Shown here in pieces: positions 1 through 12,670 of a stretch of 64,000 bases of DNA. Origin of the DNA: Cellulomonas palmilytica. GTDB taxonomy: Bacteria > Actinomycetota > Actinomycetes > Actinomycetales > Cellulomonadaceae. Below the pieces are notes generated by a model, which was not told where the DNA came from, searched no databases, and saw only the letters and a program-made list of their open reading frames with translations. Location of the stretch: NCBI RefSeq assembly GCF_021590045.1, contig NZ_CP062221.1, positions 1,736,001-1,800,000 on the forward strand, written 5' to 3'. The translations under genes were made by a program, and so were the position numbers. Each line of letters opens with the position of its first letter. Within the stretch, counting starts at the first letter, position 1.

Positions 1-2
1 CC

Positions 3-2201
<2,199 letters not shown>

Positions 2202-2215
2202 CGCACCGGTGACGC

Positions 2216-2257
2216 ACGACGAAGGGCGGTGACCGCGTGGTCACCGCCCTTCGTCGT
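2216..2257. terminator. Bidirectional hairpin terminator between the galactanase and glgB
   Basis: A perfect 19-bp inverted repeat (2216-2234 with 2239-2257) closes on a GCGT tetraloop. It sits between the converging ends of the galactanase and glgB, so it can stop transcription from both sides. There is no long T-run, as is usual in GC-rich actinobacteria. Confidence 0.85.
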
Positions 2258-2297
2258 CCTGCGAGGGAGGACGCCGCGCGGCCGCCCCCGGACCGCC

Positions 2298-4487
<2,190 letters not shown>

Positions 4488-4576
4488 GCGCCTAGCCAAC
4501 CACCCCGGCCGCGAGTGCGCAGGTGTACCTCGCCGCGTGACCTGCTCGGACGTGCCCGAACCGCGCGGACGGCCGC

Positions 4577-5440
4577 TCAGTCCGGGGCGGACGCGGTGCT
4601 GCCGCGGGACACGAGCCGCGGCAGGGGAGCGGTGTAGGAGCGCACCGGGCCGTCGGCCAGCACGTTGAGGACGCAGTCGGCGACCTGCATGCCCATCGCG
4701 TGCACGTCGAGGCTCATCGCGGACAGCGGGGGGTGCGCGAGGCGGCACAGCGCCGAGTCGTCCCACGCGAGCAGGGAGAGCCGCTCGGGCACCGGGACGC
4801 CCATCTCGCCGGCGACGTGCAGGCCGGCGATGGCCATCACGTCGTTGTCGTACACGATCGCCGACGGCGGCGTGCCGCGGCCGAGCAGCGAGCGCGTCGC
4901 GCGGGTGCCCGACTCCTCGAGGTAGTCGCCCTCGACGACCACGCCCTGCACGCCGAGCCGCTCGCACTCCGCGACGAACGCGTCGGTGCGCGCCTGCGTG
5001 TGCGCGAGCGTCGCCGGGCCGGACACGCGCGCGAGGCGCTTGTGCCCGAGCGCGGCGAGATGCGCGACCGCGTCGCGCATCGCGCGCGCGTTGTCGATCC
5101 AGACGTTCGAGAACGGCAGGTCGCGCGTGGGGCCGCCGACGACGACCGTGGGGATGCCGAGCTCGGTGAGCACGTCGAGGCGCTGGTCGACGAGCGCGAC
5201 GTTCACGACGACGACCGCGTCGACCCCGCCCGACGCCCAGCGGCGGTACGCGGCGATCTCCGCCTCGTGGTCCGGCACGACGTGCAGCAGCAGCGACCGG
5301 CCCTCGGTGGACAACCGCTCCTCGATGCCCGAGATGAGCTCGGCGAAGAACGGCTCGATCCCGAGCAGGCGCACCGGTCGCGCCAGCACGAGCCCCACGG
5401 CGTCCGTGTGCGTCACGGGCGAGAGCCTAGCGGCGGGCAC
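4577..5440 (-). CDS. LacI/GalR-type periplasmic-binding-like protein lacking the HTH domain
   Basis: This 287-residue protein covers only the ligand-binding part of a LacI-family regulator. From [18 protein letters not shown] onward it follows the family ([67 protein letters not shown]). The usual N-terminal helix-turn-helix of about 60 residues is absent. The GTG at 5440 has AGGAGG 11 nt upstream and overlaps the end of the beta-mannosidase gene by 14 nt. A second GTG at 5416 would avoid the overlap, but no start in frame restores an HTH, and I found none in the other frames upstream. It is the last gene of the mannoside operon. It may be a ligand sensor, a modulator of a full-length regulator, or a decaying gene. 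Confidence 0.75.
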   Translation of the reverse strand: MPAARLSPVTHTDAVGLVLARPVRLLGIEPFFAELISGIEERLSTEGRSLLLHVVPDHEAEIAAYRRWASGGVDAVVVVNVALVDQRLDVLTELGIPTVVVGGPTRDLPFSNVWIDNARAMRDAVAHLAALGHKRLARVSGPATLAHTQARTDAFVAECERLGVQGVVVEGDYLEESGTRATRSLLGRGTPPSAIVYDNDVMAIAGLHVAGEMGVPVPERLSLLAWDDSALCRLAHPPLSAMSLDVHAMGMQVADCVLNVLADGPVRSYTAPLPRLVSRGSTASAPD

Positions 5441-7976
5441 GCCCCAGACCGCCTCCTACCCGGACGGCCGGGACCACGACGTCGTTGGCGCTGCGCAGCA
5501 CGGGCGGCGAGGTCAGGGCGTCGAGGTCGAGCACCGCACCGGTGCGCACGCGGAACGTGACGCTCGTGCCCGCGGGGAGGTCGACGAGCGCGTCGTCGAC
5601 CGTCGCGTCCGGGTCGAGGCGGTCGACGAGCAGCGTCACGTCGCGCGCGAGCGCGTGCGCCGTGACCGTCACGGCGTACCCGCCGGGGACGGGGGTCGCG
5701 CTCGCGGTCAGCGGGTCCGGGTCGAGGTCGAGGTCGACGTCCTCGGCGAACAGGTGCACCGCGGCGGCGTCGTCGAGCCGCACGACGAGCGCCTCGCTCG
5801 CCGCGTCCAGCGGTCGCGCGACGTCGTCGGGCAGCGCCACGACGCGCACCTCGCGCGGCGGCACGTCCACCGCGAGCCGCGCGGACGCACGCTCGTCGCC
5901 GTCGAACGTCTGCCGCGACACCGCCAGGTGCCCGTGCCACGCGTCCGCGGTGTCGTTGACGACCGCGACCACGGGCGCACCGTCGCGCTCCTGCACCGTG
6001 AGCAGGCGCGGCGCGTTCGCGTGCCGCAGCGCCCACCACAGCGGCTTGACGCGCTCGTCGCCGTCCACCGCTGCCCACGACGTCACGGGCCAGCAGTCGT
6101 TGAGCTGCCACACGACCGACCCGGCGGTGCGCGGCCACCACGAGCGGTGGTGCGTCGTGGCGTACGCGACCGCGCGCGCCTGGTTGAGCTGCGTCGCCCA
6201 GTGCCAGTCCGTGAAGTCCTCGGGCACGCCGAGGTGCGGTGCGAGCCCGCGGTCGAGCTTGCCGTTGCCGTCCTCGGCCTTCTGGTGCGCCAGAAACGTC
6301 GGGTGCTCCTTGTCGACGACGAGCGCGCCCTGCTCGTCGCGGACCGCGCGGGTCAGCGTCGACCACGTGGGCGGGCCCTGGAACCCGAACTCGGAGCAGA
6401 ACCGCGGCACGTCGTCGCGGTAGTGCGTGTAGTCGACGCGGTTCCACACCTCCCACTGGTGGTGGGTGCCGTGGGCCGGGTCGTCGGGGTGCACCTCGTC
6501 GGGCGCGAACCCGGGGGAGTACGGGCTGTTGTCGGCGTACGGGCGGCTCGGGTCGAGCTCCGCGACGACCGCGGGGAACAGCTCCGTGGCGTACCGGTGG
6601 CCCCACGTGCGGCCGTCGAGCTCGTCCTTCCAGCCCCAGTCCTCGTGGCCCCACACGTTCTCGTTGCCGCCGTTCCACAGCACGAGGCTCGCGTGCGACG
6701 CGAGCCGCACGACGTTCTCGCGCGCCTCCGCCTCGATCTCCTCGAGCAGCGGGGACTCCTCCGGGTACGCCGCGCACGCGAGCAGGAAGTCCTGCCAGAC
6801 GAGCACGCCGCGCTCGTCGCACACGTCGTAGAGGTCGTCGGACTCGTAGATGCCGCCGCCCCACACCCGCAGCAGGTTGAGGTGCGCGCCGAGCGCCTGG
6901 TCGACGCGACGCTCGAGGCGCTCGCGGGTGATCCGGGTGAGCAGGTGGTCGTCGGGGATCCAGTTGGCGCCGCGGACGAACACCGGTCGGCCGTTCACGA
7001 CGAACGTGAACCGCGTGCCGTGCTCGTCGCGGCTGCGGTCGACGCGCACGTCGCGGAAGCCGAGCCGCCGGTGCCAGCGGCCGAGGTCGTCGTGGCCCGC
7101 CGCCGCGAGCGTCACGGTCGCGTCGACGAGCGGCTGGTCGCCGTGGCCGACGGGCCACCACACGGGCGCGTCGGGGACCTCGACGACGAGCGTCGCCGCG
7201 TCCTCGTCGGGCGCGAGCGACGCGACCGCGACGACGCCCGCGACCTGCGCGCGGACCGTGAGCGGGGCGTCACCGCCGGGCAGGCCCGAGCGCTCCACGG
7301 TGACGTGCAGCTCCGCGCGGCCCGTGCCGTCGGCGCCCAGCGTGACGACGGGGCGCACCTGCGCGAGCCGCGCGACGCGCCACCGCTCGACGCGCACCGG
7401 GCGCCACAGCCCCGCGGTCTGCAGGTCGGGTCCCCAGTCCCAGCCGAACGAGCACGCCATCTTGCGCACCATGTTGAACGGCTGCGGGTACGCGAGCGGG
7501 CGGTGCCCCAGGCGGGCCTCCTCGGCCTCGGCGTGGTGCAGGGCCGAGGCGAGGTCGACCCGCAGCGTCGTGCCGGCGCGGCCGACCAGCGCGCGCACGT
7601 CGAACCGGTAGGAGCGGTGCTGGTTGGCGGTGCGGCCGAGCACGTGGGCGTCGCCCGCGACGACGAGCGAGGTCGTCGCGACCGTGTCGATGCCGTCGAA
7701 CGCGAGGTCGACGCGCTCGTCGTGCGCGGCCGCGGGCTCGTCGAGCGGGCGCTCGTAGCGCCAGTCGACGTGCCGCATCCACGCGAGCGCCTCCTCGTTC
7801 CGGTCGAGGTACGGGTCCGGGATCAGGCCCGCGTCGAGCAGCGCCGTGTGGCTGGTGCCGGGGACGGCGGCGGGGACGCCCGCGGCCAGGGCGGCCGCCA
7901 GCGCCGGGTCGAGGTCGCCGGGCGTGCCCGCCGTGGCGGTCAGCAGCCAGCCGTCGGCGAGGTCGGTGAAGGTCAT
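5427..7976 (-). CDS. Beta-mannosidase (GH2)
   Basis: 849 residues, no signal peptide, so cytoplasmic. It has the GH2 layout of sugar-binding, Ig-like and barrel domains. The N-terminal phrases WRYERP, NMVRKMACSFGWDWGPDLQTAGLW and FRDVRVDRS are typical of beta-mannosidases. The acid/base is Glu439 in WNGGNENVWG and the nucleophile Glu529 in FCSEFGFQGPP. It would release mannose from the non-reducing ends of imported beta-mannosides. The ATG at 7976 is preceded by CGGAG, 53 nt downstream of the permease gene. It is co-directional with the transporter and overlaps the LacI-like gene after it. Beta-mannosidase is well supported; other beta-linked substrates cannot be excluded. Confidence 0.9.
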   Translation of the reverse strand: MTFTDLADGWLLTATAGTPGDLDPALAAALAAGVPAAVPGTSHTALLDAGLIPDPYLDRNEEALAWMRHVDWRYERPLDEPAAAHDERVDLAFDGIDTVATTSLVVAGDAHVLGRTANQHRSYRFDVRALVGRAGTTLRVDLASALHHAEAEEARLGHRPLAYPQPFNMVRKMACSFGWDWGPDLQTAGLWRPVRVERWRVARLAQVRPVVTLGADGTGRAELHVTVERSGLPGGDAPLTVRAQVAGVVAVASLAPDEDAATLVVEVPDAPVWWPVGHGDQPLVDATVTLAAAGHDDLGRWHRRLGFRDVRVDRSRDEHGTRFTFVVNGRPVFVRGANWIPDDHLLTRITRERLERRVDQALGAHLNLLRVWGGGIYESDDLYDVCDERGVLVWQDFLLACAAYPEESPLLEEIEAEARENVVRLASHASLVLWNGGNENVWGHEDWGWKDELDGRTWGHRYATELFPAVVAELDPSRPYADNSPYSPGFAPDEVHPDDPAHGTHHQWEVWNRVDYTHYRDDVPRFCSEFGFQGPPTWSTLTRAVRDEQGALVVDKEHPTFLAHQKAEDGNGKLDRGLAPHLGVPEDFTDWHWATQLNQARAVAYATTHHRSWWPRTAGSVVWQLNDCWPVTSWAAVDGDERVKPLWWALRHANAPRLLTVQERDGAPVVAVVNDTADAWHGHLAVSRQTFDGDERASARLAVDVPPREVRVVALPDDVARPLDAASEALVVRLDDAAAVHLFAEDVDLDLDPDPLTASATPVPGGYAVTVTAHALARDVTLLVDRLDPDATVDDALVDLPAGTSVTFRVRTGAVLDLDALTSPPVLRSANDVVVPAVRVGGGLGRARR

Positions 7977-8029
7977 GAGTGTGCTCCGGGTGGTACGCGG
8001 TGAGCGGGTCCAGGTCTCGTCGTCGCGGG

Positions 8030-8866
8030 CTACTTGGTCGCTCCTGAGGTGAAGCCGTTGTAGATGAACCGCTGCAGGAACAGGAACAGGACGAGGATCG
8101 GCACGATCGTGATGACGACGCCCGCGCTGATGACCTCCCACTGCGAGCCGAACGGCCCCTTGAACGCGAACAGCGCTGTGGAGATGGGCCGCTTCTCCGG
8201 GTCGGTGATGTACAGGAACGGCAGGAAGAACTCGTTGTAGATGCCGATCCCCTTGATGATCACGACCGTCGCGATCGCGGGCTTGAGGTTGGGCAGGATG
8301 ATCCGGAAGAAGATCCGCAGGTGCCCGGCGCCGTCGATCGTCGCGGCCTCGTCGAGCGAGCGCGGGATGCTGCGCACGAACTGCAGGAAGATGTAGATCG
8401 AGATGATGTCCGTGCCCATGAACAGCAGGATCAGCGCGGCCTGGCTGTCGTAGAGACCCAGCCAGTTGATGATCTGGAACGTCGCGACCTGCGTGGTGAC
8501 GCCCGGGACGAGCGTCGCGAGCAGGAACAGGTTGAGCACGCCGCGGCGCCCGACGAACCGGAACCGGTCGAGCGCGTACGCGGTCGCCGCACCGATGAGG
8601 ATCGTGCCCGCGATGGCCACCGTGAAGATGAGCACCGTGTTGACGAAGCCGCGCGCCATACCGCCACGGGTGAACGCCGTGACGTAGTTGGAGACGTTCG
8701 TCCAGCTCTCGGGTGCCGTGAACGGGCCGGTGGACAGGAACTCCTGGTTGGTCTTGAAGGAGCCCATGACGATGAGCACGATCGGCAGGATCATCACGAG
8801 CGACGCGACCACCAGGGACACGTACTTCACGGTGCTCGCCAGGCCGGCGGTCAGGGTGCGGGTCAT
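8030..8866 (-). CDS. CUT1 carbohydrate ABC transporter permease, MalG type
   Basis: 278 residues with about six membrane helices. The EAA loop that docks to the ATPase reads EAATIDGAGHLRIFFRIILP, placing it in the MalG/LacG family of sugar importers. Its ATG overlaps the TGA of the MalF-type permease gene by 4 nt (ATGA), so the two subunits are probably translated coupled and form a heterodimeric channel. No ATPase gene is nearby; a shared MsiK-like ATPase elsewhere is the usual solution in actinobacteria. The substrate is inferred from the adjacent beta-mannosidase: manno-oligosaccharides or similar. Confidence 0.92.
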   Translation of the reverse strand: MTRTLTAGLASTVKYVSLVVASLVMILPIVLIVMGSFKTNQEFLSTGPFTAPESWTNVSNYVTAFTRGGMARGFVNTVLIFTVAIAGTILIGAATAYALDRFRFVGRRGVLNLFLLATLVPGVTTQVATFQIINWLGLYDSQAALILLFMGTDIISIYIFLQFVRSIPRSLDEAATIDGAGHLRIFFRIILPNLKPAIATVVIIKGIGIYNEFFLPFLYITDPEKRPISTALFAFKGPFGSQWEVISAGVVITIVPILVLFLFLQRFIYNGFTSGATK

Positions 8867-9828
8867 GTCAGGTCCACCTCGTCGTCGGGGAGCACCTTGC
8901 GCTGGACCCAGGTGACGATCAGCACCACGACCAGCAGGACCACCGCCATCGCGGAGGCGAGGCCGACCATGTTGCGGTTGAACGCCATCCAGACCGTGCG
9001 CATGACGAACGTCTCGGTGCCGTTGCCGCCGTCCGTCATGACCTTCGGGATCTCGAACACCGACAGGGAGCCGGAGATCGCGAGGATCAGGGAGAGCCCG
9101 ACGATCGGGCGGATGGACGGCAGGATGATGTACCGGAACTCGTGCCAGCGGCTCGCGCCGTCGATCTCGGCGGCCTCGTAGATCTCCGAGCTGATCGACT
9201 GGATCGCGCCCAGGAACATCACGAAGTTCAGCCCCATGTAGCGCCAGACCGAGACGCTCGCGAGCGTCGCGTTCGCGATGTCCGGGTCACCCGTCCACTG
9301 CTGGACGAGCGACTCGAGCCCGAGCGACATGAGCACGGTGTCGAGCCCGCCCTCGGGGCGCAGGAAGTTGAGGAAGATCAGGCCGATCGCGACGCCGTTG
9401 ATGAGGTACGGGAAGAACAGGATGCCCTTCCACAGGTTCTTGAACCGGATCCTGAACGACAGGATCGTCGCGAAGTACAGCGCGATCACCATCTGCACGA
9501 ACGACGCCACGAAGTAGTACAGGGACACGTAGAACACGTGCAGGTTCTCCGGGTCGGTGAAGACCTCGGTGTAGTTCTCGAACCCGACGAGGTTCTTCGT
9601 CTTGTCCAGGCCGTCCCAGTCGGTGAACGAGTACCAGAACATGTTCACGACGGGGACGTACGTGAGCAGCACCAGCAGCGCCACCGGCACGAGCAGGAAC
9701 AGGTAGGGGACGATCCGGCGGCGCCAGCGGGGTCCGGCCGCGCCCCCCGGGGAGGAGGTCCCGGGGGCGCGGCCGGTCGGGGCGGCCGCCGTCGTCGGGC
9801 GCCGCACGCCCGTCTCGGCGGTGGTCAT
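8863..9828 (-). CDS. CUT1 carbohydrate ABC transporter permease, MalF type
   Basis: 321 residues. A Pro/Gly/Arg-rich cytoplasmic N-terminus of about 36 residues precedes the first membrane helix (IVPYLFLLVPVALLVLLTYV). The EAA motif is EAAEIDGASRWHEFRYIILP, typical of MalF/UgpA-like subunits. The start is the ATG of MTTAETGV, 8 nt after the solute-binding protein stop. It pairs with the MalG-type subunit whose gene overlaps its stop codon. Together with the binding protein it makes one importer, encoded in the order binding protein, MalF, MalG, beta-mannosidase. Confidence 0.92.
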   Translation of the reverse strand: MTTAETGVRRPTTAAAPTGRAPGTSSPGGAAGPRWRRRIVPYLFLLVPVALLVLLTYVPVVNMFWYSFTDWDGLDKTKNLVGFENYTEVFTDPENLHVFYVSLYYFVASFVQMVIALYFATILSFRIRFKNLWKGILFFPYLINGVAIGLIFLNFLRPEGGLDTVLMSLGLESLVQQWTGDPDIANATLASVSVWRYMGLNFVMFLGAIQSISSEIYEAAEIDGASRWHEFRYIILPSIRPIVGLSLILAISGSLSVFEIPKVMTDGGNGTETFVMRTVWMAFNRNMVGLASAMAVVLLVVVLIVTWVQRKVLPDDEVDLT

Positions 9829-9836
9829 CCGCTTCC

Positions 9837-11186
9837 TCAGGCGCCGGCCTCCGCGCGGCCGTCGGCCCACGCGGCGTTGAGGTCGTCGAAGATCTCCTGC
9901 TTGGTGCGCGCACCGGAGCGGGCGTCGTCGACGATCTTCTGGCGGTACTTCGGGTCGGTCGTCACGATGCCGGACGCGGTGTCGATGTCCGCGAACAGCG
10001 ACTCCTTGCCCGCGGGCGCGGGGTTCAGCGTGATGAGCTCGACCTCGTCGACGAAGCCCTGCAGCGCGGCCGGCACCTCGCCGTCGATCAGCGGCGACAG
10101 ACCGACCTGCGACTCCGAGAACCCGGACTCGTGGTTGAACCAGTCGATCCACGCGCGCGCGGTGACCTTGTTCTTCGAGTGCACGTTGATGCCGAGGTTG
10201 TAGTCACCGCCGGCGACCGCGTGGAACGTGCCGTCGACCTGCGCGGGGAACGGCATGTAGCCGATGTCGTCCGCGCTGGCGCCCGCGGCCTCCGCGGCCG
10301 CCTGCATCTGCGGGATCGCCCACGAGCCGAGGACCATCGTGGCGATCTCGCCCGTGCCGAGCAGCTGCTTGGACTGCTCCCAGTTGGTGGTCGTCGGGTC
10401 CGCCTCCGTGAGGCCCTTCGCGACGACGTCGTAGATCAGCCCGTCGATGACGCCCGAGTCGGAGTCCTCGGTCCACGGCGTGTCGGTCGCCGTCATCTCG
10501 TTGACGTAGTCCGGGTTCGCGGTGACGGCGCCGCGCGCGCCGTTCCACTGGGTCAGCGGCCAGCTGTCCTTGTAGTTGGTGTAGAGCGGGGCGACCTTGA
10601 TGCCCGCGTCCTTGATCGCCTGCAGGTCGGTCAGGAACTCCTCGGGTGTCGTCGGGAAGTCCGTGACGCCCGCGGCCTCCCAGACCTTCGTGTTGTAGAC
10701 GATGCCCTGCACGTTGCCGACCACGGGGATGCCGTAGGACTTGCCCTCGAACGTCTTGTCCGTGATCCAGCGGTACTCCTTCGCCATCTCGTCGTAGTCG
10801 CCGAGGGGCTCGAAGAAGTCGCCGAGCTGGTCGGGGGTCACCGAGCCGGGGATCGCGAGCACGTCGCCGTAGTTGTCGGTGTTCATGCGCGTCTTCACCT
10901 CGCCCTCGTAGTCGGTGATGCCCTCGATCTTCACGTCGGTGACGTCGGGGTACGTCGCCTTGAACTGCGCGACGTACTCGTCGAACGTGCCGTCCTCGAC
11001 GAGGTCCGTGCGCCAGGTGAGCACCGTGATGGCGCCCGAGGGCGTCGCGTCGGCGTCGGGCGTCGAGTCGGCGGGCGGGTCGTCGGAGGCCCCGGAGCAC
11101 GCGGCGGTCAGGGCCAGGACCGCGCTCGCCGCGGTGAGGCCCATCGCGAGGCCCAGCGGTCGGCGGCGTCGGTGGTGAGGGAACAT
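9837..11186 (-). CDS. Sugar-binding lipoprotein of the mannoside ABC transporter
   Basis: 449 residues, ABC solute-binding family 1. The signal peptide has an Arg-rich start (FPHHRRRRPLG) and a lipobox-like LTAACSG, so it is expected to be a lipid-anchored extracellular receptor. The mature part has typical features such as ITVLTWRTD, GIPVVGNVQGIVYNTKVWEAAG and AWIDWFNHESG. The start is the ATG of MFPHHRRRR, preceded by AGAGGA; the frame extends upstream but without a signal sequence. It is the first gene of the mannoside operon. A promoter and an imperfect palindrome lie about 95 nt upstream, next to the divergent ROK regulator gene. Confidence 0.93.
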   Translation of the reverse strand: MFPHHRRRRPLGLAMGLTAASAVLALTAACSGASDDPPADSTPDADATPSGAITVLTWRTDLVEDGTFDEYVAQFKATYPDVTDVKIEGITDYEGEVKTRMNTDNYGDVLAIPGSVTPDQLGDFFEPLGDYDEMAKEYRWITDKTFEGKSYGIPVVGNVQGIVYNTKVWEAAGVTDFPTTPEEFLTDLQAIKDAGIKVAPLYTNYKDSWPLTQWNGARGAVTANPDYVNEMTATDTPWTEDSDSGVIDGLIYDVVAKGLTEADPTTTNWEQSKQLLGTGEIATMVLGSWAIPQMQAAAEAAGASADDIGYMPFPAQVDGTFHAVAGGDYNLGINVHSKNKVTARAWIDWFNHESGFSESQVGLSPLIDGEVPAALQGFVDEVELITLNPAPAGKESLFADIDTASGIVTTDPKYRQKIVDDARSGARTKQEIFDDLNAAWADGRAEAGA

Positions 11187-11276
11187 CGGTGATCCTCTCG
11201 TCGTCCCGGCACCTCGCCGTGCCGGCCGTGGGGGGTGGGCGTCGTCGCCCAAACGGGATCTTCCGACCCCGTCGAC

Positions 11277-11306
11277 ATTCTTAGACCAGTGAATAAAGTA
11301 AGTCAA
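11277..11306 (-). promoter_or_regulatory. Promoter of the mannoside transport operon
   Basis: On the minus strand a -35 box TTGACT (11301-11306) and a -10 box AAGAAT (11277-11282) are separated by 18 nt. The region is the most AT-rich in its neighbourhood and lies about 90 nt before the binding-protein ATG. Confidence 0.65.
11280..11302. promoter_or_regulatory. Candidate operator (CTTA-N15-TAAG) for the divergent ROK regulator
   Basis: An imperfect inverted repeat with CTTA and TAAG ends fills the spacer between the -35 and -10 boxes of the mannoside operon. Binding here would block RNA polymerase. It lies about 100 nt from the start of the divergent ROK repressor gene, the most likely ligand. 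The assignment is an inference from position. Confidence 0.45.
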
Positions 11307-11395
11307 CGCATCGGTGTCGCTCAGCAGCCGGGCGTTCCCGGATCGTTACCATGGGGCCGCGCGCCACCGCCGTGGCCGGCGACGACAGGAGGGCT

Positions 11396-12634
11396 GTGAA
11401 CAGCACCCAGGAGGGCATCGGCGCCGCGCACGCGAGCAGCAGGTCCGCGATCCTCGACCTGATCCGCGCCGCCGGCACGGTCTCGCGCGTCGAGCTCACG
11501 CGCGTCTCCGGCCTCACGGGCGCCACCGTCTCGACCGTCGTGCGCCGCCTCATCGACGACGGGCTCGTCGTCGAGGTCGGCCGCGCCGAGTCCACCGGTG
11601 GCAAGCCCCGCATGCTGCTCGAGCTCGACCCGTACGCGCGGTTCGCCGTCGGCGTGCACCTCGACCACGCGGGCATCACCTACGTCATCGCCAACCTCGG
11701 CGGGGCGGTCGTCGCGCGCTGGCGGCGGCCCGGCGCGGGATCCGACGACCCGCGCGAGGTCGTCGCGCGCATCGCCGCCGAGATCCGCGCGACCGTCGCG
11801 CGCACCGGCGTCGACCCCGAACGCATCCTCGGCCTCGGCGTCGTGTCACCCGGACCCATCGCCGCCACCACCGGCATGACCCTCACGCCGCCCGTCATGC
11901 AGGCGTGGACCGAGTTCCCGCTCGCCGCCGCGCTCGAGGAGGCCGTCGGCCTGCCCGTGCTGCTCGACAACGACGCGACCGCCGCCGCCATCGGCGAGTA
12001 CTGGTCCGGGGGAGTGCCCACCGGCAGCGCGTTCGCGGCGCTCTACATGGGCACCGGCATCGGTGCGGGCATCCTCGTCGACGGCACCGTGTACCGGGGG
12101 TCGAGCTCCAACGCCGGCGAGGTCGGTCACGTCTGCGTCGCCGTCGACGGGCCCACGTGCTGGTGCGGCAGCAAGGGCTGCGTCGAGGCGCTCGCGGGCC
12201 CCGCGGCCGTCGTCGCGCAGGCGCGCGAGGCGGGCTTCGAGCTCGCGGGGCGCGGCGTGTCCGAGGACTTCGCGCAGATCGCCCGCGCCGCCGCGCGCGG
12301 GGAGGCCGACGCGATGGCACTGCTCGAGCGGTCCGCGCAGTACCTCGCGGTCGCCGCGCAGACGCTCGCCAACGTGCTCGACCTCGCGCACGTCGTCCTC
12401 ACCGGGCCGTCGTTCGCGATCGCCGGGTCGCTCTACCTGCCCGTGATCCAGGAGCGCCTGTCGCGCACGTTCTTCGCGCGCGGCAGCCACGGCGTGCGCG
12501 TCGCGATCTCGTCCCACGCGCCCGAGGCCGCGGCGGTCGGCGCCGCCGCGCTCGTCCTGCAGGCCGAGCTCGCGCCCCGGCGGCGCGGCATGCGCATGGT
12601 CCTCGAGCCCGCCGAGGTCGTCGCGCAGGGCTGA
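11396..12634 (+). CDS. ROK-family transcriptional regulator
   Basis: 412 residues. An N-terminal winged helix-turn-helix (SRSAILDLIRAAGTVSRVEL, then SGLTGATVSTVVRRLIDDGLV) is followed by an ROK sugar-kinase-like domain with DNDATAAAIGEY and the zinc motif CWCGSKGCVEALAG, matching CxCGxxGCxE. Proteins of this build (XylR/NagC type) repress sugar genes and release DNA on binding a sugar. It is divergent from the mannoside operon and is its likely regulator. The GTG at 11396 is chosen because AGGAGG lies just upstream, though only 3 nt away; an in-frame ATG at 11351 without Shine-Dalgarno would add 15 residues. Confidence 0.9.
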   Translation: MNSTQEGIGAAHASSRSAILDLIRAAGTVSRVELTRVSGLTGATVSTVVRRLIDDGLVVEVGRAESTGGKPRMLLELDPYARFAVGVHLDHAGITYVIANLGGAVVARWRRPGAGSDDPREVVARIAAEIRATVARTGVDPERILGLGVVSPGPIAATTGMTLTPPVMQAWTEFPLAAALEEAVGLPVLLDNDATAAAIGEYWSGGVPTGSAFAALYMGTGIGAGILVDGTVYRGSSSNAGEVGHVCVAVDGPTCWCGSKGCVEALAGPAAVVAQAREAGFELAGRGVSEDFAQIARAAARGEADAMALLERSAQYLAVAAQTLANVLDLAHVVLTGPSFAIAGSLYLPVIQERLSRTFFARGSHGVRVAISSHAPEAAAVGAAALVLQAELAPRRRGMRMVLEPAEVVAQG

Positions 12635-12670
12635 CGGGCAGGGTCGACGGGCAGGGTCGACGGACGGGTC
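12633..12670. repeat. 13-bp tandem repeat at the end of the ROK gene
   Basis: Two perfect copies of GACGGGCAGGGTC (12633-12645, 12646-12658) and a degenerate third span the short gap between the converging ROK and maltokinase genes. No hairpin is seen here. Confidence 0.7.

Noticed and set aside
5441-5650. A hidden HTH for the truncated LacI protein in another frame
   Set aside because: The minus-strand frames here give the beta-mannosidase C-terminus or Arg-rich shadow; no HTH pattern is present.
4986-8003. A 1000-codon plus-strand frame opposite the beta-mannosidase
   Set aside because: Low-complexity Arg/Val/His/Asp sequence opposite a gene with intact catalytic residues.
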